This document shows positions 31,788 to 40,975 of a DNA stretch of 64,000 bases, piece by piece; the first letter of the stretch is position 1, and each line of letters begins with the position of its first letter. Under the pieces are notes generated by a model. That model saw nothing but the letters and a program-made list of their open reading frames with translations, searched no databases and was not told where the DNA came from. Both the position numbers and the translations under genes were made by a program. This stretch comes from Bacteroides intestinalis (lineage in GTDB: Bacteria > Bacteroidota > Bacteroidia > Bacteroidales > Bacteroidaceae): the NCBI RefSeq assembly GCF_003464595.1, contig NZ_QRZF01000005.1, positions 371,803 through 435,802 on the forward strand, in the 5' to 3' direction.

Positions 31788-34250
31788 TCAATCTTTATTT
31801 CCAAAACGTTTCTTCAGATAGTTCTCCAGATCATAAGCTCCCGGAGAATTTCGCAATACAGTACCATCTTTTTCTATCCATTCATAATGAGGAATACCAT
31901 TAAATTGGAATAATTGGCGAAGATAGTTGTAGTCTGCCTGTGGAATACGATAACAAGCCTCCCCTTTCAGATTCTTTTCTACATACTCATTATAAGTCTT
32001 TTCGGGACTTTCACGATCACTGGTGATATATATGAACTGAAATTCCGGATGATCTTTATACTGTTGGCGCAAACCGGCAGTACGTTCAATGCCTCCACGA
32101 CAGGGACCGCAAAACGTTGCCCAAAAATCTACAAATAAAGTTTTACCTGCATGGGCTTTAATGATATTACGGAAGATTTCAGTAGCAGGTCCTTCAGGCA
32201 AAGCATACGTGCTATCATTTTGTAGTGGAAAAGCTTGGGTATACAAACGCTCCGCCTCAGCAAACATGAACGGATGGCTGATTAGCTGTTTTTCTTTATC
32301 CAACAAGCTACGGGCACTTTCTCTATCCAATTGTTCTAAATCAAAAAGAAGACCGCGCAATACAATGATCTGCGAAACCAACGGAGCATATCCGACTATG
32401 CTATCCAATTGTTCCGATTTCTTTTTTTGACTTTCAAAGAAATGGTTTATTCTCATTATTTTCTCATCTTCCGCTTTTTGATTTTCATCAATAGATGCAG
32501 AAACACCGTCCACCGACTCGTTTTCTTTCTGATAAGCCTCGAATAGATCCTTGTATTTCTCTGTAAGTTCCTCCCATATCTTCGTCTCCTCAATGAGTTC
32601 GCTTATCTCTCTTATCACAGTCTGACCTGCTTTTTCTTCACTTATCTTTCGCATTTTTTCTTGCTCGGGAGTCAATACAACACCATGCTTCTTCAAATAA
32701 GTAAGAATAGATTTTTGAGGATATTTATAGGGTACTTTTCCCCTCTCAACAGTTGTCGTATCACCCAAAGCTCTTGCTAAATTCATATACTCAAGGCGGT
32801 TGATGAAACCACTAAAATTCTTATCCGCTACGATAAGACTGTCATTAAGAGGCATCTGTCTTAAGAAACCATAATAAGCCGAATCTTCCTTAACCTTCAG
32901 AACCTCATTATCTTTATTCTCCTGCGCCAGATAACTTCTGTCCATAACAAAGTCGAACATCTTATAACCTTGAGAAATCCGTGCCGTATTTCTCACCAAA
33001 CGTGCCGCCCTTCCCACATACCGATTGGCAGCAACAAGTGAATCGGCCTGCTCCGACCAACGACGAAACATGGGTTCGCAACGCTCTATAAATTGTGCAG
33101 GAGTCAGTTCTTTCTGCATTTTCGAGAAATCTTCATAACGAAATACGAATAAATCATCCACATATTTCAATGCCTTTCCTATATATGCTGTAGATCCCAT
33201 GTAATGGACATTATGAAGAGGATAATAATAATCACGGGCACGACTACGTGCCATTACAGCTTCCCAGTCTACATACATTGTTACAGTTTGCCCTGGTTCT
33301 ATATAAAAGGGGATCCAATCATTATTGAACACAACCGAACTTACCATAGGATAGTTGATTTCAAACTTACATTCAAACCTTCCATTAGGTTGCAGAGTTA
33401 CCACCATCGGATAATCTTCTCTTGTCAAATCATTAGAAACATAAATCAAGCCATTAGTAAAACCCAATTTTTGATCATAACCGGCAATATATCCTTGCAG
33501 GCAAACACTATCACGATGAAATACCGGACTCTCATTTTCTTCAACCTGCATCGCCTTCATGCTTCCCGCGTCCCGCGAATAAAGCAGGGCGGGTTCTTTA
33601 TCTTTCTTTATCCGGCACAGGCCATTCTTTTGTGGGGTAAGCTCCAGTTCCACTTTATCACCCCAGTCATCTTTCAAAGTCAACAGCACGCTTTTGCCTT
33701 TCTGACGGATTGTTTCGTACTGATAGAAACGGCTGTCCATGACGGCAAGAGAATCGTATATGCCGAAAGCCCATTCATAATAGTCATTCATTCCCATCCA
33801 GTTACCGGAAACTTTATCGAAAAGTGAGGCTTTGGCATCTTTCTTCTCCAAAGATATATAGAATGTATGCGACTCATCGCCTTCATCGTCATCGAGGAAA
33901 TGGATTTCTTTTGTTGTTTCAGGAAGTGGTGGAAAAAGAAGCACAAAATCCAAAGTTCCCGAATCCGGCGTATATACTTCTTTATTCAGCTCAAAGCCTT
34001 CGCTCCCCGTAAGATAATACTTCTCACCGGTATCTGCATCCTCCAGATAAGTGCTCTTACCCAGCATCACCCACCAATGTGGGCGGAAAATAACATGGAT
34101 ATGCAACCTCGTTGCATCTGGAGTACATTCAATGCGAGTAATATTATAAATACTGCCCGAACGGAATTTAAATTTAGGATTATCGATTACATTTTGTGCT
34201 TGGAGCATACAAGTGATGCAAAGTAGGAGAAGGAAAATAAGTTTTTTCAT
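31788..34250 (-). CDS. TlpA-like thioredoxin-fold secreted protein
   Basis: 820 residues with a signal peptide (LLLCITCMLQAQ). The last 150 residues form a TlpA/AhpC-type thioredoxin domain (FVDFWATFCGPCRGGIERT, with the redox pair CGPC; YITSDRES; NGIPHYEWIEKDG with the cis-Pro). The long N-terminal part (about 20-650) contains β-rich segments and a Lys/Glu-rich helical region at about 530-620. Such large proteins are common in Bacteroides and are thought to act as periplasmic thiol-disulfide oxidoreductases. It lies upstream of the ECF operon on the same strand with 90 bp between, and has its own -7 box. Confidence 0.8.
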   Translation of the reverse strand: MKKLIFLLLLCITCMLQAQNVIDNPKFKFRSGSIYNITRIECTPDATRLHIHVIFRPHWWVMLGKSTYLEDADTGEKYYLTGSEGFELNKEVYTPDSGTLDFVLLFPPLPETTKEIHFLDDDEGDESHTFYISLEKKDAKASLFDKVSGNWMGMNDYYEWAFGIYDSLAVMDSRFYQYETIRQKGKSVLLTLKDDWGDKVELELTPQKNGLCRIKKDKEPALLYSRDAGSMKAMQVEENESPVFHRDSVCLQGYIAGYDQKLGFTNGLIYVSNDLTREDYPMVVTLQPNGRFECKFEINYPMVSSVVFNNDWIPFYIEPGQTVTMYVDWEAVMARSRARDYYYPLHNVHYMGSTAYIGKALKYVDDLFVFRYEDFSKMQKELTPAQFIERCEPMFRRWSEQADSLVAANRYVGRAARLVRNTARISQGYKMFDFVMDRSYLAQENKDNEVLKVKEDSAYYGFLRQMPLNDSLIVADKNFSGFINRLEYMNLARALGDTTTVERGKVPYKYPQKSILTYLKKHGVVLTPEQEKMRKISEEKAGQTVIREISELIEETKIWEELTEKYKDLFEAYQKENESVDGVSASIDENQKAEDEKIMRINHFFESQKKKSEQLDSIVGYAPLVSQIIVLRGLLFDLEQLDRESARSLLDKEKQLISHPFMFAEAERLYTQAFPLQNDSTYALPEGPATEIFRNIIKAHAGKTLFVDFWATFCGPCRGGIERTAGLRQQYKDHPEFQFIYITSDRESPEKTYNEYVEKNLKGEACYRIPQADYNYLRQLFQFNGIPHYEWIEKDGTVLRNSPGAYDLENYLKKRFGNKD

Positions 34251-34314
34251 GGTATAGTTGTATATGATTAATTTCTACTAATCCTTAAAAATTTCCCATT
34301 TTGACAAATATAAG

Positions 34315-34322
34315 CAATAAAA
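34315..34322 (-). promoter_or_regulatory. -7 box of the TlpA-like gene
   Basis: Minus strand TATATTTG, 64 bp upstream of the ATG at 34250. Confidence 0.55.
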
Positions 34323-34391
34323 AAGAAAGACTTTATTTTTTAGATAAATATTTTTCAAAAACTGATATTTAAGAGTAAAGTATCCTTTTGG

Positions 34392-34474
34392 AAGGGCTAC
34401 ACCCTTTATATGAAAAGGTGTAGCCATGAGAGTAAAAGGGTGTAGCTATCCGGACAAAAAGGTGTAGCCCTTTC
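34392..34474. repeat. 22-bp lattice repeat, locus A (word GGTGTAGCC)
   Basis: Forward copies of GGTGTAGC(C/T) start at 34417, 34439 and 34461, each 22 bp apart. An inverted copy GGCTACACC starts at 34395, exactly one more 22-bp step. The inverted copy and the first forward copy can form a 9-bp hairpin. The rest of 34251-34564 holds the promoter of the TlpA-like gene and no gene. Confidence 0.8.
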
Positions 34475-34564
34475 AAAGCAAGGTTACAAGTACCTAGAAG
34501 CTAAATTATATCATCCTTATAAAGACGTTTTCAAAAAGATTGTAAACACCTTAATGTAAAGGTA

Positions 34565-37500
34565 TCAGATTTCTGTAGGAGACTTCCCAAAGTACTTTTT
34601 AAACACCGTACTAAAGTAACTGATACTGGAATAACCACAAAGTTCGCTAACTTCTGTGATAGTGTATTTATGAGATTGGAGTAATTCTAAAGCCCGGCTT
34701 AAACGAATGGATTTAATAAAGTCAATAGGTGATTGACCTGTCAGTGCTTTTATCTTTTTATACAATAGTGAAGCGCTCACATGCATTTCCATAGCAAAGC
34801 TTTCTTTGTCAAAATCCAAATTTTGCATATTATTATGAATCACTTCCACTGCTTTTTTCACAAAATGATCGTTAAGCTCATTCGCCAGAATAGCCTGTTG
34901 ATCATCATTATTCGGCTTTATTAACTTCAAAGCTTTCTCTTTGACGATTTCCCTGTTTCGCACAAGAGATTTTATCCGTTGCTCCAGAAGCGATATATCA
35001 AAAGGTTTTGTGATATAGTCCTCCGCTCCCAAACCTAAACCTTCCAACTGGTCACTTTTATCACAAAGTGAAGTTAGCAGGATCACCGGAATATGCGAAG
35101 TTTCAAAAGTAGATTTGATCAATTTACATAACTCAAAGCCATCCATATCAGGCATCATCACATCCGAAATAATCAATTCTGGAGATTCCTTTTGAAGTAA
35201 TTCCCATGCTTCATTGCCATTGCCAGCCTCTAAGATGTTATATTGATTTTCAAAAGAACACTTCAGGAAGTTCCGCAAATCTTTATTATCATCTACGATT
35301 AATATAGATTTCTTCTTTTCGGATTTATCATCTTCCCTTTTATATTCCAATTGATCAGACGAACCATCAGCAGATGTGATATTCCCCGGCTCTTCATGTT
35401 CAGCAGGTGCAACCTCAACCACTTCTTTATAAGGGATGTTTATTTTGAATAAAGAACCTTCATTCTCCTTACTTTCAAGAGAGACTTTTCCCTCATGCAT
35501 CAAAACGTAATTCTTCACCAATAACAAGCCTATCCCGGAACCTACCATACGCGAATTAACCTTATTATCTCCTCTATAAAACTCTTTGAACAATTTTTTC
35601 TGAGCATTATCAGAGATACCCAATCCATAATCTCTCACCTCCAAGCTCCAATAGTACTCATTACAATTCAATGTAAGTTCCACCCTACCATTCGTATGAG
35701 AATACTTTATAGCATTAGATATCAAGTTATCAACGACTTTCTCTATTTTCAACTCATCGACAGCTGACATATAAGATTCTCTGTTAGAGACAAACTCCAA
35801 TATAACATTCTTTTTTCCCGCCGTAGACTTGAACATTGTTTTCCGCCTGTACACCAATTTAACAATATCAACCATCACCAGAAACAGTTGTCCTTTCCCC
35901 ATATCCACTTTCTGAAAATCCAGGAGTTGGGTTGCAACATTAGATAAACGTTCAGACTGTTCCGTAGCCAGATTCAGATAATAATGCCCTTTGTCTGATA
36001 ATTCTTTCTCTTTATTCAATTCCTGAATAGGCGCGTTTATCAACGTTATCGATGTACGAAGATCATGAGCCGTATTTGTGAAAAAACGGATTTTATCTTC
36101 AGCATGACGCTGTTTCAAACGGTTTATATAGAATTTAAGCACAAAGAATGTAATGCTCATTATAATAATGAATACCACCAGACGGAACCACCACGTCTGC
36201 CAGTAAAGCGGAATAACGTGTATGTCCAATGTACGTTCATCGACTATCTGAGAAAGTGAATTATTGTACATTCTTACTTTAAGCCGGAAATTCCCATTAG
36301 GAATATTGGTATAAGTGATTATCTGCTGACTGGAAGGATGTGACCATTCTGTATCAAGCCCTTCCATTTTCCATGAAAATTTTATTTCTTTGGAAGAAAC
36401 GCCAATAGGCAATACCTCAAGCGTCAAAGTATTCTGATCATATTTGAATGAAATATCTGTTTGCTTATTCACCGGAATTCCACGCAACAAATCTTGATTT
36501 TCTCTGATAGAACTGCCGGAAATAGTGATATTCTGGAAATAAATCTCCCCGTTGAGCTGGGTATGATATAATTTATCGGGATCAAACATTACCGCCCCGT
36601 TATTTGTACCCCACATCAATTCGCCATTGCGTAATTTGCAGCTGGCATTCACATTGAATGAAGCACTGGAGAGAGCTAAAGTAGAATAATAAGCATGCAC
36701 CGTGCTGTCGGCAGGATTATAGCGGCACAATCCATTTTCCGTTCCTAACCATAAATATCCATTATCATACATGACACTATTCACATAGTTAGATGGCAAT
36801 CCGGATTCCACTGTTATTTTATGAGTTTCACGAGTCGTGTAGTTATGGTGCAGCAATCCGTCTCCGGAAGTGGCCACCCAAATATCATCCCCCATTACTA
36901 AAATATCCTGTGCAAGACATTCCGGTAAGAAAGTGATTTTCCCTGTTTCTTTGTCTAGCAAAAGCACAGAATAAGTACAGGCCAACAGCATTTTTCCCGG
37001 AGAAAACTCCATAAACGTACGCATGGGCTGTGCACCATACGTATGAAAACGCTTTTCTTTTGTTAAATAGCATATTACATCTTGGATACCTCCAATCCAG
37101 ATATCACCCTCACTGTCCTTATATATATTCATTATGAATTTACCGTCAGATTTCAAATCCGATGTATTCCGCGGATAATGAACCAATTCTTTTCCGGTAT
37201 TCCGATCTAAAACATAAAACCCGGATGAGAACGAACCTGCCCAGATATTTCCTTCGTCATCTTCACATAAAGCCAGAAAAACCTGTGCCTGTTCCTGTTT
37301 ATTCTGATAATAAGTATCCCATTCATTAGTGGCGACTCTCCACCTGCTTATCCCATTATTTGTAGCAAACCAGATATCCCCTTTGCTATCTTCCAATATC
37401 TTGTTTACATTATCATTCCCTAAAGAATTCGGATTATTAACCTGATGGGTAATTTGATTAATTAAGGGAGATTTCCAGTCGAAGAAAGAAAGCCCACCAG

Positions 37501-38431
37501 TATAGGTAGTGACCCACACCCTCTGCTGACCGTCGCAAAAGATGTCATAAACCCCGTCCCCACGAAGAGAGAAAGGATTATCAATATCTTCTTTCAAAAT
37601 ATTCAGAACCGTTTTTTTATCCTTATCCAATTCCCATACTCCCTGCCCGTCGATTCCGACTAACAGTGTTGAATCCGAACTTTCCGTTATCACTGCGATA
37701 GGTTGCTTTGGGAAATTAGAAAATGGCAATAACGTTTTCTTTTTCATGTCCAGATAGAAAAGACCATCAGTGGAAGTTCCTATCCATACAATCTCTCTTT
37801 TATGATCATAAAAAAGAGTATTTATCTGAAACGTATCTTCTATTCCACATATATTTTTTTGTTTCAACGTATTCGTATTTAATAGTCTAATGCTATCCTG
37901 ATTGGCTACAAGCAGATGTGTTTGATCATAAGACGCTATGCACTGTGTTCGAACCGGTGTCTCGCCTATTTTGGTAAATATCCCATTTTTATATTTGCAT
38001 AATCCTCCAGACGTAGGAACCCAGAGAGTCTGTTCATCATCAATAACGACTTTGCCCACACTTAAATAAGTATTATTTAATGAAACCCTGAGATCCAGAA
38101 ATAAATCAAACCGATCAAACAGTTCATTATAATGAAAAAATTGCCCATTATTCGTATATGCTATTAAAAATGAATTATTATAGGCCAATTTGACATTTAT
38201 GATATTGGCTGTTTTATAAGGAAGCTGATAAATACGATAATCACTTTCCGTAATTCTCAATATACCCGTTTTAGAGGAAGCCCAGATAAAACCATTCCCA
38301 TCTTTACAAACAGAGGCCATCTCCCGCATGGAAATTCCATACATCGCATTAATATTATAAAACTTCACATCCGAAGCATATATATTAAAAATAGAAAGGA
38401 AAAGAAAGAATATAAGCAGGCGTGATTTCAT
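34565..38431 (-). CDS. Hybrid two-component system regulator (HTCS)
   Basis: 1288 residues, one-protein sensor and regulator of the Bacteroides HTCS type. In order: signal peptide; a periplasmic two-propeller sensor built of Reg_prop repeats (about 25-650; GNGFIWASSKTGI, EGNIWAGSFSSGF, NGYLWLGTENGLCRY); a Y_Y_Y domain (about 665-740; FSWKMEGLDTEW); a TM helix (about 745-767); HisKA with the acceptor His in TAHDLRTSI (about 788); HATPase (DNLISNAIKYSH, GSGIGLLLVKNY); a receiver with Asp in ISDVMMPDMDG (about 1088); and an AraC-type HTH at the C-terminus (ITEVSELCGYSSISYFSTVFKKYFGKSPTEI). HTCS proteins bind oligosaccharides and switch on nearby polysaccharide loci, so the GH island at 5.6-29 kb is the natural target. 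The start is the ATG before a clear signal sequence. Confidence 0.93.
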   Translation of the reverse strand: MKSRLLIFFLFLSIFNIYASDVKFYNINAMYGISMREMASVCKDGNGFIWASSKTGILRITESDYRIYQLPYKTANIINVKLAYNNSFLIAYTNNGQFFHYNELFDRFDLFLDLRVSLNNTYLSVGKVVIDDEQTLWVPTSGGLCKYKNGIFTKIGETPVRTQCIASYDQTHLLVANQDSIRLLNTNTLKQKNICGIEDTFQINTLFYDHKREIVWIGTSTDGLFYLDMKKKTLLPFSNFPKQPIAVITESSDSTLLVGIDGQGVWELDKDKKTVLNILKEDIDNPFSLRGDGVYDIFCDGQQRVWVTTYTGGLSFFDWKSPLINQITHQVNNPNSLGNDNVNKILEDSKGDIWFATNNGISRWRVATNEWDTYYQNKQEQAQVFLALCEDDEGNIWAGSFSSGFYVLDRNTGKELVHYPRNTSDLKSDGKFIMNIYKDSEGDIWIGGIQDVICYLTKEKRFHTYGAQPMRTFMEFSPGKMLLACTYSVLLLDKETGKITFLPECLAQDILVMGDDIWVATSGDGLLHHNYTTRETHKITVESGLPSNYVNSVMYDNGYLWLGTENGLCRYNPADSTVHAYYSTLALSSASFNVNASCKLRNGELMWGTNNGAVMFDPDKLYHTQLNGEIYFQNITISGSSIRENQDLLRGIPVNKQTDISFKYDQNTLTLEVLPIGVSSKEIKFSWKMEGLDTEWSHPSSQQIITYTNIPNGNFRLKVRMYNNSLSQIVDERTLDIHVIPLYWQTWWFRLVVFIIIMSITFFVLKFYINRLKQRHAEDKIRFFTNTAHDLRTSITLINAPIQELNKEKELSDKGHYYLNLATEQSERLSNVATQLLDFQKVDMGKGQLFLVMVDIVKLVYRRKTMFKSTAGKKNVILEFVSNRESYMSAVDELKIEKVVDNLISNAIKYSHTNGRVELTLNCNEYYWSLEVRDYGLGISDNAQKKLFKEFYRGDNKVNSRMVGSGIGLLLVKNYVLMHEGKVSLESKENEGSLFKINIPYKEVVEVAPAEHEEPGNITSADGSSDQLEYKREDDKSEKKKSILIVDDNKDLRNFLKCSFENQYNILEAGNGNEAWELLQKESPELIISDVMMPDMDGFELCKLIKSTFETSHIPVILLTSLCDKSDQLEGLGLGAEDYITKPFDISLLEQRIKSLVRNREIVKEKALKLIKPNNDDQQAILANELNDHFVKKAVEVIHNNMQNLDFDKESFAMEMHVSASLLYKKIKALTGQSPIDFIKSIRLSRALELLQSHKYTITEVSELCGYSSISYFSTVFKKYFGKSPTEI

Positions 38432-38451
38432 AATATTACTGTTAGCTCTTG

Positions 38452-38459
38452 CAAATATA
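38452..38459 (-). promoter_or_regulatory. -7 box of the HTCS gene
   Basis: Minus strand TATATTTG, 20 bp before the ATG, giving a leader of about 15 nt. The flanking sequence resembles part of the GH operator (CAAATAT and TTTGAAAG), but without a clear 21-bp second copy. Confidence 0.5.
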
Positions 38460-38501
38460 ATATATTTGAAAGCAATCAACCAATATATGCATTATTTTGT
38501 C

Positions 38502-38509
38502 TAATTTTG
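38502..38509 (+). promoter_or_regulatory. -7 box of the SulP transporter gene
   Basis: TAATTTTG (TAnnTTTG), 31 bp before the ATG at 38541, divergent from the HTCS promoter. Confidence 0.55.
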
Positions 38510-38540
38510 CACCTCGTTTCACAAAAAGTACAGATTATCT

Positions 38541-40223
38541 ATGAAAGCGTTCGAATTCAGACCAAAGCTATTCACAGCTTTGAAGAACTACTCGAAAGAA
38601 TTATTCATGGCAGACCTGATGGCCGGTATCATAGTAGGTATCGTCGCTCTCCCGCTTGCCATTGCATTTGGTATTGCATCCGGTGTATCACCCGAAAAAG
38701 GTATTATCACGGCAATCATTGCCGGATTCATTATCTCCATGTTGGGAGGTAGCAAAGTACAGATCGGTGGTCCTACGGGAGCTTTTATCGTCATTATCTA
38801 TGGCATCATCCAGCAATATGGAGAAGCGGGACTGATTGTTGCCACGCTGATGGCGGGAGTCATTCTTATCCTGTTAGGGATATTCAAGCTGGGTGCTGTA
38901 ATCAAGTTTATCCCCTATCCTATTATCGTGGGATTTACCAGTGGTATTGCCGTCACTATCTTCACCACGCAGATAGCCGATATCTTCGGACTTAATTTCG
39001 GTGGTGAAAAGGTTCCCGGAGATTTTGTCGGGAAATGGATGATCTATTTCCAGCATTTCGATACTATCAACTGGTGGAATACAATTGTCAGCATCGTAAG
39101 TATTGCAATTATCGCCATAACCCCGAAATTCTCAAAGAAGATACCGGGGTCGCTGATTGCCATTATTGTAGTAACGGTAGCGGTATATCTGATGAAGACT
39201 TATGCCGGAATCAACTGCATAGATACCATTGGTGACCGTTTCAGCATCAAGGCGGAACTGCCGGATGCAGTAATGCCTTCACTAAACTGGGAGGCTATTC
39301 AGGACTTATTCCCTGTAGCCATTACCATTGCGGTATTAGGAGCCATCGAATCGCTGCTTTCCGCTACGGTAGCGGATGGTGTTATTGGCGATAAGCATGA
39401 TTCCAATACGGAATTGATAGCACAAGGAGCTGCCAACCTAATAACGCCCCTGTTTGGTGGTATTCCTGCCACCGGTGCCATTGCACGTACAATGGCTAAT
39501 ATAAACAATGGTGGTAAAACCCCTGTTGCAGGTATGGTACATGCAGTGGTACTATTACTTATTCTTCTGTTCCTGATGCCTCTGGCACAATACATTCCGA
39601 TGGCTTGTCTGGCAGGTGTGCTGGTGATTGTTTCCTATAACATGAGTGGCTGGCGCACATTCAAGGCACTACTGAAGAATCCGAAATCAGACGTCACCGT
39701 ATTGCTGATTACCTTCTTCCTGACAGTTATTTTCGACTTAACCATTGCTATTGAAGTGGGTCTTGTCATAGCTTGTGTACTCTTTATGCATCGTGTGATG
39801 GAAACCACTGAAATTTCTGTTATCAAAGATGAGATTAATCTGAATGAAGAATCTAACAGCAAAGAAGATGAAGAAAACCTGTCCATTCCCAAGGGCGTGG
39901 AAGTGTATGAGATAAATGGCCCTTACTTCTTCGGTATTGCTACTAAGTTCGAGGAAATCATGTCCAGACTGGGTGATCGCCCCGAAGTCCGCATTATCCG
40001 TATGAGAAAAGTACCTTTCATCGATTCCACAGGTATTCACAACCTAACCAATCTTTGCCAGATGGCGCAACGGGAAAAGACAACGATCGTACTTTCCGGC
40101 GTGAATGAAAAAGTGCACAAAGCATTAGAAAAATCCGGCTTCTACGAATTGCTGGGCGAGAAGAATATCTGCCCGAACATTAATGTAGCATTGGAAAGGG
40201 CGAAAGAATTATTGGATGAGTAA
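38541..40223 (+). CDS. SulP-family anion transporter with STAS domain
   Basis: 560 residues. The membrane part (about 20-415) is the SLC26/SulP fold, with the family block DLMAGIIVGIVALPLAIAFG near the N-terminus, GGPTGAFIVI and the GGIPATGAIARTMANINNGGKTPVAGM region. A cytoplasmic STAS domain follows at about 455-555 (VYEINGPYFFGIATKF, VPFIDSTGIHNL). These proteins move sulfate, bicarbonate, dicarboxylates or other anions across the inner membrane; the substrate cannot be read from sequence. Single gene with its own promoter and a perfect palindromic terminator. It is divergent from the HTCS gene but has no evident tie to glycan use. Confidence 0.92.
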   Translation: MKAFEFRPKLFTALKNYSKELFMADLMAGIIVGIVALPLAIAFGIASGVSPEKGIITAIIAGFIISMLGGSKVQIGGPTGAFIVIIYGIIQQYGEAGLIVATLMAGVILILLGIFKLGAVIKFIPYPIIVGFTSGIAVTIFTTQIADIFGLNFGGEKVPGDFVGKWMIYFQHFDTINWWNTIVSIVSIAIIAITPKFSKKIPGSLIAIIVVTVAVYLMKTYAGINCIDTIGDRFSIKAELPDAVMPSLNWEAIQDLFPVAITIAVLGAIESLLSATVADGVIGDKHDSNTELIAQGAANLITPLFGGIPATGAIARTMANINNGGKTPVAGMVHAVVLLLILLFLMPLAQYIPMACLAGVLVIVSYNMSGWRTFKALLKNPKSDVTVLLITFFLTVIFDLTIAIEVGLVIACVLFMHRVMETTEISVIKDEINLNEESNSKEDEENLSIPKGVEVYEINGPYFFGIATKFEEIMSRLGDRPEVRIIRMRKVPFIDSTGIHNLTNLCQMAQREKTTIVLSGVNEKVHKALEKSGFYELLGEKNICPNINVALERAKELLDE

Positions 40224-40231
40224 AACAAAGT

Positions 40232-40280
40232 AATAATATAAAGGAGGGAATGATTTTTTCATTCCCTCCTTTATATTATT
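40232..40280. terminator. Bidirectional terminator, perfect 22-bp stem
   Basis: Positions 40232-40253 and 40259-40280 are perfect reverse complements around a TTTTT loop. The core is AAGGAGGGAATGA, flanked by AT-rich stem that supplies U-rich tails on both strands. It sits between the convergent SulP and flavin reductase genes. Confidence 0.9.
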
Positions 40281-40288
40281 AAAGATAT

Positions 40289-40798
40289 TTATTCTCTCAT
40301 CCATGCTCCGGTAATCTCTGCCACATAAATATGATGCAAACCGCCATGAGCCCCACCATACCATTGCTTACAAACACTTGGATCTATAAAACAATCTTCT
40401 TTCATTACATCCGTATAAAGCTTGCGGCATTCCAGACTGAGACGTCCTTGTTCAAAAAGAATATTTCCTTTTTCAGTAATAACCGGTTTCAGTCCCGTCT
40501 CTTTTACCTTGTCTACTTCCCTACCCGATTTGCTTCCACATATCTTATGGATAGCTCTGTTCTCTTCTCCCAGGAAAGAGAGTGTGAAGTATTCACTCTT
40601 CTCAATAAACTCAAACGTGTAACGTTCCGGACGGATAAAGACATAGACCACCGGTTTGTTCCATAGGAAGCCTATACCGCCCCAACTGGCAGTCATCGTA
40701 TTGAAATGATCTTTATTACCTGCCGTCACCAGCATCCATTCTTTACCGATAACTTCAAAGAAGTTCTCTGAAAGGTCTTTAATTGCAATAGGTTTCAT
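40289..40798 (-). CDS. Flavin reductase family protein
   Basis: 169 residues with the FMN-binding split-barrel fold of flavin reductase-like proteins. Visible landmarks are the N-terminal WMLVTAGNKDHFNTMTASWGGIGFLWNKPVVYVFIRPERYTFEFIEKS region and the FTLSFLGEENRAIHKICGSKSGREVDKV block, both typical of the Bacteroidetes members. These bind FMN and may reduce free flavin using NAD(P)H, but many are uncharacterised. No signal peptide, so it should be cytoplasmic. It is followed by the palindromic terminator and preceded by array B. Confidence 0.88.
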   Translation of the reverse strand: MKPIAIKDLSENFFEVIGKEWMLVTAGNKDHFNTMTASWGGIGFLWNKPVVYVFIRPERYTFEFIEKSEYFTLSFLGEENRAIHKICGSKSGREVDKVKETGLKPVITEKGNILFEQGRLSLECRKLYTDVMKEDCFIDPSVCKQWYGGAHGGLHHIYVAEITGAWMRE

Positions 40799-40867
40799 AC
40801 TACTTAATTATTTTACTATAATCTTAATTCAAACTCTTTTCACTCCATTATTTCCCGTTTGTAGGAT

Positions 40868-40961
40868 CTATATACCCAACGTATTGGATATATAGATGGG
40901 GCGCGCTGGATATATAGATCGGACACATTGGATATATAGGCCCAATACGTTGGATATATAG
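40868..40961. repeat. 22-bp lattice repeat, locus B (word TTGGATATATAG)
   Basis: Forward copies of (T/C)TGGATATATAG start at 40884, 40906, 40928 and 40950, exactly 22 bp apart, separated by unrelated 10-bp spacers. One inverted copy, CTATATACCCAA, lies at 40868-40879. It occupies the space between the flavin reductase and radical SAM genes, both on the minus strand. Confidence 0.85.
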
Positions 40962-40975
40962 CTCCTGTAAACCGA

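Noticed and set aside
40868..40961. CRISPR array
   Set aside because: The units are 12 bp with 10-bp spacers and one inverted copy; CRISPR repeats are 24-47 bp with spacers of similar length and no inversion, and no cas genes are present.
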